A stretch of 64,000 nt of DNA, taken from the NCBI GenBank assembly GCA_041686955.1, contig JAWLCV010000007.1, forward strand, positions 1-64,000, given 5' to 3'. The notes under the pieces are model-generated. The model did not search any database and was not told where the DNA came from. It saw only the letters and a list, made by a program, of their open reading frames with translations. The DNA comes from UBA7803 sp041686955. GTDB taxonomy: Bacteria; Pseudomonadota; Gammaproteobacteria; Pseudomonadales; Azotimanducaceae. Position 1 is the stretch's first letter, and each line of letters begins with the position of its first letter. Below are positions 8,362 through 17,784 of the stretch, piece after piece. The position numbers and the translations under genes were made by a program.

Positions 8362-10689
8362 GTGCCCTCGAAACGATCACATATTCCGGTGCTCCCCCTG
8401 AAGAACACGGTGGTCTACCCCCAGATCATCGTGCCCCTGGCGGTGGGCCGCACCATGTCGCTCGCGGCCCTCAACACCGCCATGGACTCGGGGCGCGAGC
8501 TGCTGACGGTGGCCCAGCGCGATCCGGAAAACGAGCGGCCCGAGCGCGACGGCCTCTACGACGTGGGCACGGTGTGCACAATCACCCGGGTGGAGAAGCG
8601 CGACCGCGGCGCCCAGATCATCGTCCAGGGCACGCGCCGCGTGCGGCTGGGCGACGCCGACTGGGACGGCGACCGGCTGATGGCCGAGGCGGAACCGCTG
8701 CCCGAGCTCTCCATGGACGAGCTCGGCGAAGACGCGGCCGCGGTGGAAGCCCTGGTGCGCGAGAACCTGGAGCTCGCGCAGAGCATCGCCCAGATGTTCG
8801 ACCAGGAGAACGGCGCCCAGATCTACCACCAGCTGGTGGGGTCGTTGAGCGATCCCCTCACCCAGATGTACCGCATCGCGTCGCTGGCGAACCTCGAGCT
8901 CGAGCAGGAGCAGGAGATCCTGGAGTGCGATACCACCCGCGCGCTGATGGAAGAGATGCACAAGGTCCTGCGCCACGAGCAGAAGGTCACCGAGCTGCGC
9001 CGCCAGATCGCGGAGCAGGCCCGGCAGGACATGGAGTCCCAGCAGCGCGAGCACATGCTGCGCCAGCAGAAGCGGGCCATCGAGCAGGCCCTGGGCGAAG
9101 GCGAGGACGAGGAAGACGTTCGCGAGCTCAAGGAGCAGCTCGATCAGGCGGAGCTTCCCGAGGCGGTGCAGAAGGAAGTGGACCGGGAGCTCCGGCGGCT
9201 GTCCCGCATGTCGGTGAACGCGGCGGACTATCAGGTGGCTCGGGCCTACCTGGAGCTGGTGGCGGAGCTGCCCTGGCATCAGCGCACCGATGACCAGCTC
9301 GACCTGGAGCACGCCCAGCAGGTGCTGGACGAGGACCACTACGGCCTGGAGGAAGTGAAGTCACGGATCCTCGAGTCCCTCGCGGTACTGAAGCTGAACC
9401 CGGGGTCCCACGCGCCCATCCTCTGCCTGGTGGGGCCACCGGGGGTGGGCAAGACGTCTCTCGGCCAGTCCATCGCCCGGGCCATGGGCCGCAAGTTCGA
9501 GCGCCTCTCCCTGGGCGGGCTGCACGACGAGGGGGAGCTACGGGGTCACCGGCGCACCTACATCGGCGCCATGCCCGGACGCATCATCCAGGGGATCCGC
9601 CGGGCGGGGGTGGTGAACCCGGTGCTCATGCTCGACGAGATCGACAAGCTCGGCCGCGATTTCCGCGGCGATCCCTCCGCCGCCCTGATGGAGATTCTCG
9701 ACCCCGCCCAGAACAAGGACTTCCGCGACAACTACCTGAACCTGCCCTACGACCTGTCCGGGGTGTTCTTCATCACCACCGCCAACACCCTCGAGGGCAT
9801 CGCCCGGCCACTGCTCGACCGCATGGAAGTGCTCGAACTGTCCGGCTACAGCGATATGGAGAAGCGCGCCATCGCGCGCCGCTACCTGATTCCCCGGCAG
9901 CGCCGGGAGGCGGGCTTGAGCGAACGGCAGCTCGACATCAGCGACCTGGCCCTCGACGTCATGATCCGCCGGTACACCCGCGAAGCCGGTGTGCGGGAGC
10001 TGGAACGGGTCATCGGCCGGCTGGCGCGCAAGCGCGCCCGCCAGGTCGTGGAGCGCCGCGATCTGGAGTCGGTCATCGAGCCCGAGGATCTGGTGGCGCT
10101 CCTCGGCCCGGAGAAGTTCAAGCGCGACCGTTACCGGGCGACCCTGACCCCGGGAGTCGCCGCCGGCCTCGCCTGGACGGAAACCGGCGGCGACGTGCTC
10201 TACGTGGAAGCGGCGCTGACCCAGAAGGAAGACAAGATCACCCTCACCGGGCACCTGGGCCAGGTGATGCAGGAGTCCGCCCGGGCGGCGCGCAGCTACA
10301 TCTGGACCATCGCCGAGCAGATCGACATCGACCGGGAGACCGTGGAGAAGCACGGCGTTCACGTTCACGTGCCGGAGGGCGCGGTGCCCAAGGACGGTCC
10401 CTCGGCCGGGGTCACCATCGCCACCGCTCTGGTGTCCGCCTACCGCTACCGTCCGGCCCGGGCCGACGTGGCCATGACCGGGGAGCTCACCCTGTCGGGG
10501 CTGGTGCTTCCGGTGGGCGGCGTCAAGGAGAAGGTGCTGGCGGCGCATCGCACGGGATTCCGGCACGTGGTGCTGCCCAGGGACAACGAGGCGGATCTGG
10601 CCAAGCTCCCCGACGAGGTCCGCTCGGAGATGACCTTCACCCTGGCCGAGCACCTGGACCAGGTACTGAGCGTCGCGTTTGACCACTGA
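8362..10689 (+). CDS. lon: ATP-dependent protease La (Lon)
   Basis: A 775-residue Lon protease starting at GTG 8362. The N-terminal substrate-recognition domain (IPVLPLKNTVVYP onward) is followed by a charged coiled-coil region at about 195-290. The AAA+ domain has Walker A GPPGVGKT at 358-365 and Walker B VLMLDEIDKL. The C-terminal protease domain has the Ser-Lys dyad in PKDGPSAGVT (Ser681) and GGVKEKVL (Lys724). It degrades misfolded and selected regulatory proteins in the cytoplasm. It follows the acyl-CoA dehydrogenases by 18 bases and its stop overlaps the start of the DUF2339 gene, so all may share a transcript. There is no sign of a HAIR10-type heat-shock operator. Confidence 0.95.
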   Translation: MPSKRSHIPVLPLKNTVVYPQIIVPLAVGRTMSLAALNTAMDSGRELLTVAQRDPENERPERDGLYDVGTVCTITRVEKRDRGAQIIVQGTRRVRLGDADWDGDRLMAEAEPLPELSMDELGEDAAAVEALVRENLELAQSIAQMFDQENGAQIYHQLVGSLSDPLTQMYRIASLANLELEQEQEILECDTTRALMEEMHKVLRHEQKVTELRRQIAEQARQDMESQQREHMLRQQKRAIEQALGEGEDEEDVRELKEQLDQAELPEAVQKEVDRELRRLSRMSVNAADYQVARAYLELVAELPWHQRTDDQLDLEHAQQVLDEDHYGLEEVKSRILESLAVLKLNPGSHAPILCLVGPPGVGKTSLGQSIARAMGRKFERLSLGGLHDEGELRGHRRTYIGAMPGRIIQGIRRAGVVNPVLMLDEIDKLGRDFRGDPSAALMEILDPAQNKDFRDNYLNLPYDLSGVFFITTANTLEGIARPLLDRMEVLELSGYSDMEKRAIARRYLIPRQRREAGLSERQLDISDLALDVMIRRYTREAGVRELERVIGRLARKRARQVVERRDLESVIEPEDLVALLGPEKFKRDRYRATLTPGVAAGLAWTETGGDVLYVEAALTQKEDKITLTGHLGQVMQESARAARSYIWTIAEQIDIDRETVEKHGVHVHVPEGAVPKDGPSAGVTIATALVSAYRYRPARADVAMTGELTLSGLVLPVGGVKEKVLAAHRTGFRHVVLPRDNEADLAKLPDEVRSEMTFTLAEHLDQVLSVAFDH

Positions 10690-13453
10690 TACGGATACCC
10701 CGCCCGCCCACCGCGCGCGCTCGAGCCTGGCGCCCCCGGTGGTGGCCGCCATCGCCGCGGGACTGCTCGGCGCCGTGCTGGCCGGCCACGGTCCCGCGAT
10801 TTCCGCGGACGCGGGGCTCTTCTTCGGGGCCCTGCTGGGCTTCGGGGCGGCGCTCGTGTGGCAGCAGCGCGGTGAGCTGGCGGCGCTCGAGGCCCGGGTG
10901 GAGGCGCTGGCCGAGATGGCGGCCGGCCACGGCGCCGCGCCGGCAGCAGCGTCGCCACCGGCGGCCACGGAGGTGCCGGGGCCCGGCGAGGCGCCGGGGC
11001 CCAGCCATGTCGAGGTGCCGGTGACCGAGCCCAGCCCGGAACCGGTGCCGCATCCGCCCCCCTCCCAAACCCCGCCTGTGCTGGGAGCGCTGACCGCTGC
11101 CGCCGTCCGTTTCTTCACCACCGGCAACCTGGTGGTCCGGCTCGGCGTGGTGGTGCTGTTCTTCGGCGTGGCGTTCCTGCTCCGCTACGCTTACGAGAAC
11201 GCCCTGCTGCCCGTCGAGCTGAGACTGGCGGGCAGCGCGCTGGGCGGCATGGTCCTCACCGCCGCGGGCTGGCGCCTGCGCGGCCGGACGGACGCCTACG
11301 GCCTGATCCTGCAGGGGGCCGGGGTGGGGATCCTCTACCTGGTCGTCTTCGCCGCCGCCAGGCTCTACGACCTGCTGCCCATGGGCGCGGCATTCGCGGC
11401 GCTGGTGGTGCTGGTGGCCGCATCCTCCCTGCTGGCGGTGCTGCAGCGTTCGCAGGCGCTGGCGTTGTTCGCCACCAGCGGGGGCTTCCTGGCCCCGGTC
11501 CTCATGTCCACGGGCTCGGGCAGCCATGTGACCCTGTTCTCCTATTACGCATTGCTCAACGCCGGCATTCTGGCCATGGCGTGGTTCCGCGCCTGGCGCT
11601 GGCTCAACTGGGCGGGCTTCGTCTTCACCTTCGTCATCGGTGCCGCCTGGGGCCGCCAGTACTACACCAGCGAGCTCTTTGCCTCCACGGAGCCGTTCCT
11701 GATCCTGTTCTTCCTCTACTACGTGGGGGTGGCCGTGCTGTTCGCGCGCCGGCAGGGTCCGGACCTCAGGGGGCTGGTGGACGGCACGCTGGTGTTCGGC
11801 ACGCCCATGGCGGCGTTCGCGCTGCAGTGGGGACTGGTCGAGGACGTTCCCTTCGGCATGGCGTTCTCGGCACTGGGGGCGGCAACGGTGTACGTGTTGC
11901 TCGCGCTCTGGCTGAAGCGCCAGGGCGCCTTCAGCCACCTGCTCGGGCAATCGTTCCTGGCGCTGGCCGTGGTGTTCGCCACCCTGGCCGTGCCGTTCGC
12001 CTTCGACGACCAGCGCTGGACCGGCGCCATCTGGGCCCTGGAAGGCGCCGGCCTCCTGTGGGTGGGCCAGCAGCAGCGACAGCTTCTGCCGCGACTGGCC
12101 GGACTGGCGCTTCAGGTGGCCGCCGGAGTGGCGTTCGGCAACGAATGGCAACCCAGTGACGATGCGGTGCTGCTGGTGAACGGCAACTTCCTCGGCGCGG
12201 CCGTGCTGGCCGCAGCCGGGGTGTTCAGCGCGCATCGCTTGTCGGCGGGCCACCGGGCGTCGCATCCGTTGGAGCACGCGCTGCGCTGGCCGTTCCTCTA
12301 TTGGGGGGTGGCGTGGTGGTGCTTCGGCGGCCTGATGGAGATCGGCCGGTTCCGCGCGCCCTGGTCGGTGGCCCCGGACAACGTGAACGAGCACCTGGCG
12401 GTGCTGTTCGCGGCGCTTTCCACCACGGTGCTGGTCGCCCTGGCCAGGCGGCTTCGCTGGCGTGAAGCGCTGGCGCCGGGTCTGCTTCTGCTGCCCGCTC
12501 TGGCGGTGGCCCTGCCCACCCTGGACCTCGGTTGGCGCCGCGCCACGCCCTTCGGCGATCTGGGCTGGCTGGCCTGGCCGGGGGCGCTGACCGCCCTCTA
12601 CTGGCATCTGGCAAGCCGCGACGTCCTGCTGCCGGACTCTCCGGAGCGCCGGCTTTCGCGGATCTGGCACACCGGCGCCTGGTGGCTGATGGCGGCGATC
12701 GCCGGCTGGACCGCGGCCGCCCTTCTGGTCCGGCTCGACGCCGGCCGTGGATGGTTGCTCGCAGCGTGGGCCGCGGCGCCATTGGCAGCGGTGGCTGCGC
12801 TGCTGGCCCTGGCCCCGCGATCCCAGGTGCGCTGGCCCGCCGCCGCCCATCCCGAAAGCTATTTCGGCCGCGGCCTCGACGTCACGCTGGTGCTCCTGCT
12901 CGGCTGGCTGCTGATCTCCGGCCTCTCACCCGCGAATCCGCGGCCTCTCCCCTACCTGGTGCTGCTGAATCCCCTGGAGCTGATGCAGCTCGGCGTGCTC
13001 CTGGCTGCGGGGGTTCAGGCGCGGCGCGGCCCGTGGGGCTCGCGCGGCAGGACCGTGCTCGCCCTGACGGCGTTCGCCTGGCTGAATCTCACGGCAGCTC
13101 GGGCGGTGCACTTCTACGCCGGCGCCCCTTATCCCTTCACCGCCATCATTTCGACGGACGAGTTCCTGGCCACGGCCTCCATTCTCTGGACCACGGCGGC
13201 ACTGCTGCTCATGGGCCTCGGCACCCGTCGCGGCAGTCGCCCGGGCTGGATAGCAGGCGCCGTCCTGCTCGGCCTGGTGATGGTGAAGCTCTTCAGCGTG
13301 GATCTGCCACGGCTCGCGGTGCTGCCCCGCATCGTCTCGTTCATCAGCGTCGGCGTGCTGATGCTGGCCATCGGCTACTTCGCCCCCCTGCCTCCGTCGA
13401 GAGCGGCGCAGACCGCCCCGGAGCGGCCGCCACAACGGCCGGCCCCGGCATGA
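10679..13453 (+). CDS. DUF2339 multi-pass membrane protein
   Basis: A protein of about 924 residues with an N-terminal membrane segment (VVAAIAAGLLGAVLAG), a Pro/Ala-rich linker, and then roughly 25 hydrophobic segments to the C-terminus. The hallmark of the family is present: FFTTGNLVVRLGVVVLFFGVAFLLRYAYEN near residue 140. The predicted start is TTG 10679, overlapping the lon stop by 11 bases; no ATG lies nearby, so the exact start is uncertain. Its stop overlaps the DUF3999 start as ATGA. DUF2339 and DUF3999 genes are commonly adjacent in Gammaproteobacteria, and both are thought to be envelope proteins, but neither has a known function. Confidence 0.88.
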   Translation: MTTDTDTPPAHRARSSLAPPVVAAIAAGLLGAVLAGHGPAISADAGLFFGALLGFGAALVWQQRGELAALEARVEALAEMAAGHGAAPAAASPPAATEVPGPGEAPGPSHVEVPVTEPSPEPVPHPPPSQTPPVLGALTAAAVRFFTTGNLVVRLGVVVLFFGVAFLLRYAYENALLPVELRLAGSALGGMVLTAAGWRLRGRTDAYGLILQGAGVGILYLVVFAAARLYDLLPMGAAFAALVVLVAASSLLAVLQRSQALALFATSGGFLAPVLMSTGSGSHVTLFSYYALLNAGILAMAWFRAWRWLNWAGFVFTFVIGAAWGRQYYTSELFASTEPFLILFFLYYVGVAVLFARRQGPDLRGLVDGTLVFGTPMAAFALQWGLVEDVPFGMAFSALGAATVYVLLALWLKRQGAFSHLLGQSFLALAVVFATLAVPFAFDDQRWTGAIWALEGAGLLWVGQQQRQLLPRLAGLALQVAAGVAFGNEWQPSDDAVLLVNGNFLGAAVLAAAGVFSAHRLSAGHRASHPLEHALRWPFLYWGVAWWCFGGLMEIGRFRAPWSVAPDNVNEHLAVLFAALSTTVLVALARRLRWREALAPGLLLLPALAVALPTLDLGWRRATPFGDLGWLAWPGALTALYWHLASRDVLLPDSPERRLSRIWHTGAWWLMAAIAGWTAAALLVRLDAGRGWLLAAWAAAPLAAVAALLALAPRSQVRWPAAAHPESYFGRGLDVTLVLLLGWLLISGLSPANPRPLPYLVLLNPLELMQLGVLLAAGVQARRGPWGSRGRTVLALTAFAWLNLTAARAVHFYAGAPYPFTAIISTDEFLATASILWTTAALLLMGLGTRRGSRPGWIAGAVLLGLVMVKLFSVDLPRLAVLPRIVSFISVGVLMLAIGYFAPLPPSRAAQTAPERPPQRPAPA

Positions 13454-14865
13454 ACCGGCGTCTGCTGCTCGGGTCGCTGCTGGCCGCGGCGTGCGCGGCC
13501 CACGGCATGGCCGCCGGCATGGCCGCCGGCACGGCCGCCGGCGCGGCCGCGGGCGAAGCCCCCGGCGACTTCGCCCGCGGCCGGACGGTGACCGCCGCGG
13601 ACGACGGCGCGATCCTGCGCCTGGAGGTTCCCGCCGACGTCTACGAGTGGACGACGCGGGAGGATCTCGGCGACCTGCGCCTGTTCGACGCCACCGGCAC
13701 CGAGCTGCCCCACGCACTGCGCCGTGTGTCGCGGCCAGAGACGCCGACACCGTGGCAGCAATTGCCGCTGTTTCCCTTGCCGGCCCCGGCGGAGCCTCGG
13801 GGCGACGACACCGCGGTCGACATCCAGCTCGGCAGCGACGGGACCGTCGTGGCGGTCCGGGGCGGCAAGCCGGGGCCGCACCCGGCCAGCTATCTGCTGG
13901 ACGCAAGCGCCCTCGCCCAGCCCGTCACCGAGCTCGTCCTGCACTGGCCGGAGGCTGCGACGAGCTTCGTGTCCCGGCTGCGACTGGAGGCCAGCGACGA
14001 CCTGGATCGCTGGCGCACCCTCACGGAATCCGCCACCGTCGCCAGCCTCACCGCCGGCGACCAACGGGTGCTGGTGAATCGGCTGGCCGTGCCGGCGACC
14101 CGAGCCGGCTACCTGCGCCTTTCCCAACTCGATCCGGGAAGGCTTCCGGCACTGTCCTCGGCGGAGGCCCGCGGTCACTCGCCGGGTCCGCTGGAGCGGC
14201 ACTGGAAGACGTTGTCGCCCAAGCCCGCAGACGGTGGCTACGAATTCGACACGGGCGGGCACTTTCCCACCGACCGCGTGCGCGCCACCCAGGCCGGGGC
14301 GAGCTATCTGCTGGACGTGCGGCTGCTGTCCCGTGCCCACCCCTCTCATCGGTGGCAGGATCACGGCCGCTACCGATTCTATCGGGTACCCCTGCCGGAG
14401 ACCGGCGCGGCGGAGGCCGAGGTCACTTCCGATCCCGCAGTGCTGCCGCGAACCACGCATCGCTACTGGCGGCTGGAGATTCTCGACGGCGGCACCGGGG
14501 CTCCCGCCCTGGAGATCGGCTGGCTTCCCAATGAGCTCTTGTTCGTGAGCGGCCAACCCCCGTACCTGCTGGCCTACGGCCGGGCCGGAGCCGAGGCCCG
14601 CATCTGGCCCCTGGAGGATCTGGCGGCGCGCCTGGGCGAGGACCTGTCCTCGACCATCCCAGCCGCTTCCGTGGAACCTCCGCGCATGCTGGGCGGGCCG
14701 CGGCGGCTGGAGCCTCCGCCTCGTGCCGTGAACTGGAAGACGGTGCTGCTCTGGTCGTTGCTGCTCGCCGGGGTGACGCTGGTGGGGCTGCTGGCCCTTC
14801 GTCTGGTCCGAAGCGCGGGCCGCGCGCCGGGCACCGGCCGCGGCGCGGTCCGGAACAGCGAGTAG
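13450..14865 (+). CDS. DUF3999 envelope protein
   Basis: A 471-residue protein with a signal peptide (MNRRLLLGSLLAAACAAHG), a large beta-rich periplasmic part and one C-terminal membrane anchor (LLWSLLLAGVTLVGLLALRLV). The family features are an early DGAILRLEVPADVYEWTTR segment and the repeated pattern of galactose-binding-like blocks. Directly after the signal core, four tandem 12-base repeats encode GMAAGMAAGTAAGAAAG, which lengthens the region before the mature protein. The ATG overlaps the DUF2339 stop by 4 bases, so the pair is translationally coupled. It converges on the histidine kinase gene with 10 bases between the stops. Function unknown. Confidence 0.85.
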   Translation: MNRRLLLGSLLAAACAAHGMAAGMAAGTAAGAAAGEAPGDFARGRTVTAADDGAILRLEVPADVYEWTTREDLGDLRLFDATGTELPHALRRVSRPETPTPWQQLPLFPLPAPAEPRGDDTAVDIQLGSDGTVVAVRGGKPGPHPASYLLDASALAQPVTELVLHWPEAATSFVSRLRLEASDDLDRWRTLTESATVASLTAGDQRVLVNRLAVPATRAGYLRLSQLDPGRLPALSSAEARGHSPGPLERHWKTLSPKPADGGYEFDTGGHFPTDRVRATQAGASYLLDVRLLSRAHPSHRWQDHGRYRFYRVPLPETGAAEAEVTSDPAVLPRTTHRYWRLEILDGGTGAPALEIGWLPNELLFVSGQPPYLLAYGRAGAEARIWPLEDLAARLGEDLSSTIPAASVEPPRMLGGPRRLEPPPRAVNWKTVLLWSLLLAGVTLVGLLALRLVRSAGRAPGTGRGAVRNSE

Positions 14866-14875
14866 GGTCGATGCG

Positions 14876-17341
14876 CTAGGGCAGGAGCTGGTCGATCAGC
14901 GCCAGGATCTCCCGCGGGCGGAAGGGCTTGCGCAGCATGGGCGCGCGCCAGGCGCCGGGATCGGCGTCCGGATCCGCGGGCGCGAATCCGGACATGGTTA
15001 CCACGGGCAGACCCGGCGTACGACTCTCGAGGCGTTCCGCCAGGGTCCACCCGTCCATTCCGGCACCGAGCTGAATGTCGGTGATGACCAGGGCGATCTC
15101 CTCTCCGCCCGCGATCAGGTCCAGGGCCGGCTCCGCCGCCTCGCACACCGTCACCCGATAGCCGGCTCCCTGCAGGATGCGGCCCAGCATGGACGACAGC
15201 AGCTCGTTGTCCTCCACCACCAGCAGGTGTCTTGCGGCCGCGGTCCGCGGCGGCTCCGCCGGAACGGGCGCGGGAGGCTCCTCGGCCTGCGGCTCCGGCA
15301 CCGCCGCGGCCTCCGGCGGTTGCGCCAGCGGCAGATAGATCTCCGCCTGGGTGCCCCGGCCGCGCTCGGAGCGCAGGTGCAGGCCCCCTCCGGATTGCCG
15401 GGCCAGGCCGTACACCATGCTGAGGCCCAAGCCCGTGCCCTTGCCGGCAGGCTTGGTGGTGAAGAAGGGCTCCACCACGCGGGCCAGGTGCTGCTCGTCG
15501 ATGCCCACGCCCGTATCCGCGACCACGATCCGGGCGTACTCGCCGGCGGGGAGGGACAACGTCTCGGCCAATCCCGCCTCCAGCCGGACCTGAGCGGCGG
15601 TGACGGTCAGGCTGCCGCCGCGGGGCATGGCGTCGCGGGCATTGATGCACAGATTGAGGATGGCGCTCTGCAGCAGCGCGCCGTCGGTCCGCGCGTACAG
15701 ATGCGGGGCCAGGTCCAGGCTCACCGTTATGGCCGGGCCGACGGCTCGGTGCAGAATCTGATCGAGCTCCGTCACCAGCCCGGCCAGCTCCACCGCGCCC
15801 AGCTCCATGGGCTGCTGCCGGCTGAACGCCAGCAGTTGCCGGGTCAGGTGGGACGCCTTCAAGGACGCGTCCAGCACCAGGTCCGCGGAACGCCGCGCCG
15901 GATCCGACTCCGGCAACCGGGCCCGCAGATCCTCGGCGCCGCTGATGATCACGCTCAACAGGTTGTTGAAATCGTGAGAGATCCCCCCGGTGAGCTGGCC
16001 GATCGCCTCGAGCCGCGCAGCGGAAGCGACGTGGCGCTCCGCCATCAGCCGCGGCCCCGCGTCCCGGAGCAGGTTGACGGCCCGCGCGCCGCCGCTCGCC
16101 TCGTCGTGGAACATCACCGACGAAATGTCCACGGCAGCCTCGCTGCCGTCCTTGCGCCGCACCTTCACCTCACCGAGAAAGCTGCCCGTCTTCCGCCGCT
16201 CGGACAAAGCCTGGGTGAGGCGGCCGCCCTCGTTGACGATGATCTCGCTGGCGGTCACCCCGACGATCTCGTCCTCGGAGTAACCGAGCATCTCGCAGGC
16301 CGCGGGGTTCGCTGCGATCACCCCCACCTCCGGAGTGGCGATGATGATGGCGTCCCGGCTGTACTCGAACAGCAGCCGGTACATCCGCTCCCGCTCGTCA
16401 CGCTGGCGCGTCACGTCCAGATAGTCGCGCCGTTCCTCCAGGATGTGCAGGCAGATGTCGCCCACCGCGCTCAGCACGTTGTGCAGCAGCCGGCGGTAGC
16501 TGTCGCCGAGCCGCACCAGGTGATGGGCTTCCACCACGAGCACGTACGCCGCTGCTTCCGCGAAAAGCTCCGGGTCGGCCACGATCAGGGCGTGCCGGCG
16601 CTCGCCGAGCCGGATCATCCCCTGATATTTCGCGGCCCCCGGGATCTCCTCCCGCAGGCGGCTGGAAAGGGTTTCGTCGCGTGTCACCTCGCCGGCGAAA
16701 TCCGCCGGCTCCGACCACTGCAGCTTGAGCTCGCCGTCGGCGCGGAAGCCGAACAATGCCGCCCGGTGGAAATCCCGGCCGGCACCGCACAGCGCCCGGT
16801 GAATGGAGGGAGCCGTTGGAGCCATGACCGGGTGCGTCGCCAGCTCCTCGGACAGCCGGGCCATCAGCTGGCTGCGGCGCGCCCCGAGCACGGTGGAGGT
16901 GGTCTCCTCGGCGATGGCGAGCACGCCCTGGGTCTGCCCGTGCTCGTCCTTCACCGGGCTGAAGCTGAGGGTGAAGTAGGCTTCCTCGAGTCCGTGACCG
17001 CGCTCGAGCGGGATGGGCTCGTCGGCCCGGCACGACGGCACGCCGTCTTCCAGCACCGAATCCACGACCCGGGCCAGCCCGCCGCTCAGCATGGGACCCG
17101 AGCCCAGCTCCGGCGCCTGTGCCGCGAGCAGCGGCAGGAACCCGTCGTTGTAGATCGCCAGACGGTCACGGCCCCAGAACAGGGCCATGGGATGATAAGC
17201 GTTCAGGGCGAGCTGAGCGGCGGTCTTCAACGCCGGCGACCAGGTGGCCGGGGAATCGAGGCCGGTCGAGGACCAGTCCACTTCGATCAGGCGGTGGGCG
17301 GTCCTCGACTCGCGCAACGCCATGCCGTGGAAACTGATCAT
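14876..17341 (-). CDS. hybrid sensor histidine kinase with C-terminal receiver
   Basis: An 821-residue cytoplasmic protein without membrane segments. Order of parts: an N-terminal PAS-like sensor (about 1-150), a GAF/PAS-like middle, a PAS domain (about 322-430), a HisKA domain with the phosphoacceptor His456 in GGISHDFNNLLSVI, a HATPase domain (LNLCINARDAM, VADTGVGID, GKGTGLGLSMVYG), and a receiver with Asp755 in VITDIQLGAGMDGW and Lys in MLRKPF. The HDFNN type of H-box is usual in soluble hybrid kinases that signal through their own receiver. No response regulator with a DNA-binding domain is adjacent, so it is an orphan. The ligand is not evident; an internal Met at residue 7 is an alternative start. 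Confidence 0.9.
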   Translation of the reverse strand: MISFHGMALRESRTAHRLIEVDWSSTGLDSPATWSPALKTAAQLALNAYHPMALFWGRDRLAIYNDGFLPLLAAQAPELGSGPMLSGGLARVVDSVLEDGVPSCRADEPIPLERGHGLEEAYFTLSFSPVKDEHGQTQGVLAIAEETTSTVLGARRSQLMARLSEELATHPVMAPTAPSIHRALCGAGRDFHRAALFGFRADGELKLQWSEPADFAGEVTRDETLSSRLREEIPGAAKYQGMIRLGERRHALIVADPELFAEAAAYVLVVEAHHLVRLGDSYRRLLHNVLSAVGDICLHILEERRDYLDVTRQRDERERMYRLLFEYSRDAIIIATPEVGVIAANPAACEMLGYSEDEIVGVTASEIIVNEGGRLTQALSERRKTGSFLGEVKVRRKDGSEAAVDISSVMFHDEASGGARAVNLLRDAGPRLMAERHVASAARLEAIGQLTGGISHDFNNLLSVIISGAEDLRARLPESDPARRSADLVLDASLKASHLTRQLLAFSRQQPMELGAVELAGLVTELDQILHRAVGPAITVSLDLAPHLYARTDGALLQSAILNLCINARDAMPRGGSLTVTAAQVRLEAGLAETLSLPAGEYARIVVADTGVGIDEQHLARVVEPFFTTKPAGKGTGLGLSMVYGLARQSGGGLHLRSERGRGTQAEIYLPLAQPPEAAAVPEPQAEEPPAPVPAEPPRTAAARHLLVVEDNELLSSMLGRILQGAGYRVTVCEAAEPALDLIAGGEEIALVITDIQLGAGMDGWTLAERLESRTPGLPVVTMSGFAPADPDADPGAWRAPMLRKPFRPREILALIDQLLP

Positions 17342-17375
17342 GCCCCCCCTGTGAACAGAGCTCGCGACGCGTCGC

Positions 17376-17621
17376 TCAGAACTCTATCACCAAACGTGCG
17401 CCCCCGAGCGTGTCCACGTCACACACCGATTCCCGGCTTTCCTCGTCGTGGCGGCCATCGTCCGCCGCCCGCGCATGCACGGGCTCGCGGCCGCCCTGCG
17501 GGGGCGGCTCGCCACCCGGGGGCGGATTCCGTTGCTCCAGGGCGAAGCTGCGCCGTCCCGCGCTACGCAGGTCGACGAAACGCCGGATGGCGCGGGTCAG
17601 ATGGCGAGGGGGGGTGGGCAT
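17376..17621 (-). CDS. small hypothetical protein
   Basis: An 81-residue, very hydrophilic, Arg- and Pro-rich protein starting MPTPPRHLTRAIRRF and ending TLGGARLVIEF. The ATG at 17621 has AGGAGA about 11 bases upstream; a longer frame starting at 17675 would run into the palindromic operator and is less likely. It is divergent from the YafY-type regulator, and the operator pair at 17668-17741 lies between the two start codons, so it may be regulated by that protein. I recognise no domain. The structured ending and ribosome binding site argue for a real gene, but the composition is also what a chance frame in GC-rich DNA would give. Confidence 0.4.
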   Translation of the reverse strand: MPTPPRHLTRAIRRFVDLRSAGRRSFALEQRNPPPGGEPPPQGGREPVHARAADDGRHDEESRESVCDVDTLGGARLVIEF

Positions 17622-17667
17622 CGCCGCCGGGTCTCCTGACTGCAGGCTGCCACCATACTCCGCGACT

Positions 17668-17687
17668 ACTGACATCGGTGTGTCAGT
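17668..17687. promoter_or_regulatory. palindromic operator candidate, site 1
   Basis: The 20-base sequence is an inverted repeat with 7-base perfect arms: ACTGACA, six bases, TGTCAGT. The core CTGACA-N6-TGTCAG recurs at 17724-17741. The centres of the two sites are 55 bases apart, about five helical turns, so two bound dimers would lie on the same DNA face. Both are in the divergent region upstream of the YafY/WYL regulator (start 17785), suggesting autoregulation. Confidence 0.55.
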
Positions 17688-17723
17688 ACGGCCTTAGACG
17701 ATTTACTTATTTGCACATGACTG

Positions 17724-17741
17724 CTGACACTTTCATGTCAG
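17724..17741. promoter_or_regulatory. palindromic operator candidate, site 2
   Basis: Second copy of CTGACA-N6-TGTCAG, with 6-base perfect arms and a different 6-base centre from site 1. The differing centre and conserved arms are what is expected of a dimer-binding site rather than of a recent duplication. It ends 43 bases before the start of the YafY-type regulator gene. Confidence 0.55.
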
Positions 17742-17784
17742 GAGCAACCACCCGGAGACGACACGGACTGTTACGATTGGCAAC

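Noticed and set aside
10637..12850. A 737-codon minus-strand open frame opposite the DUF2339 gene
   Set aside because: Gln/Arg/His-rich shadow of a membrane protein gene, without family features.
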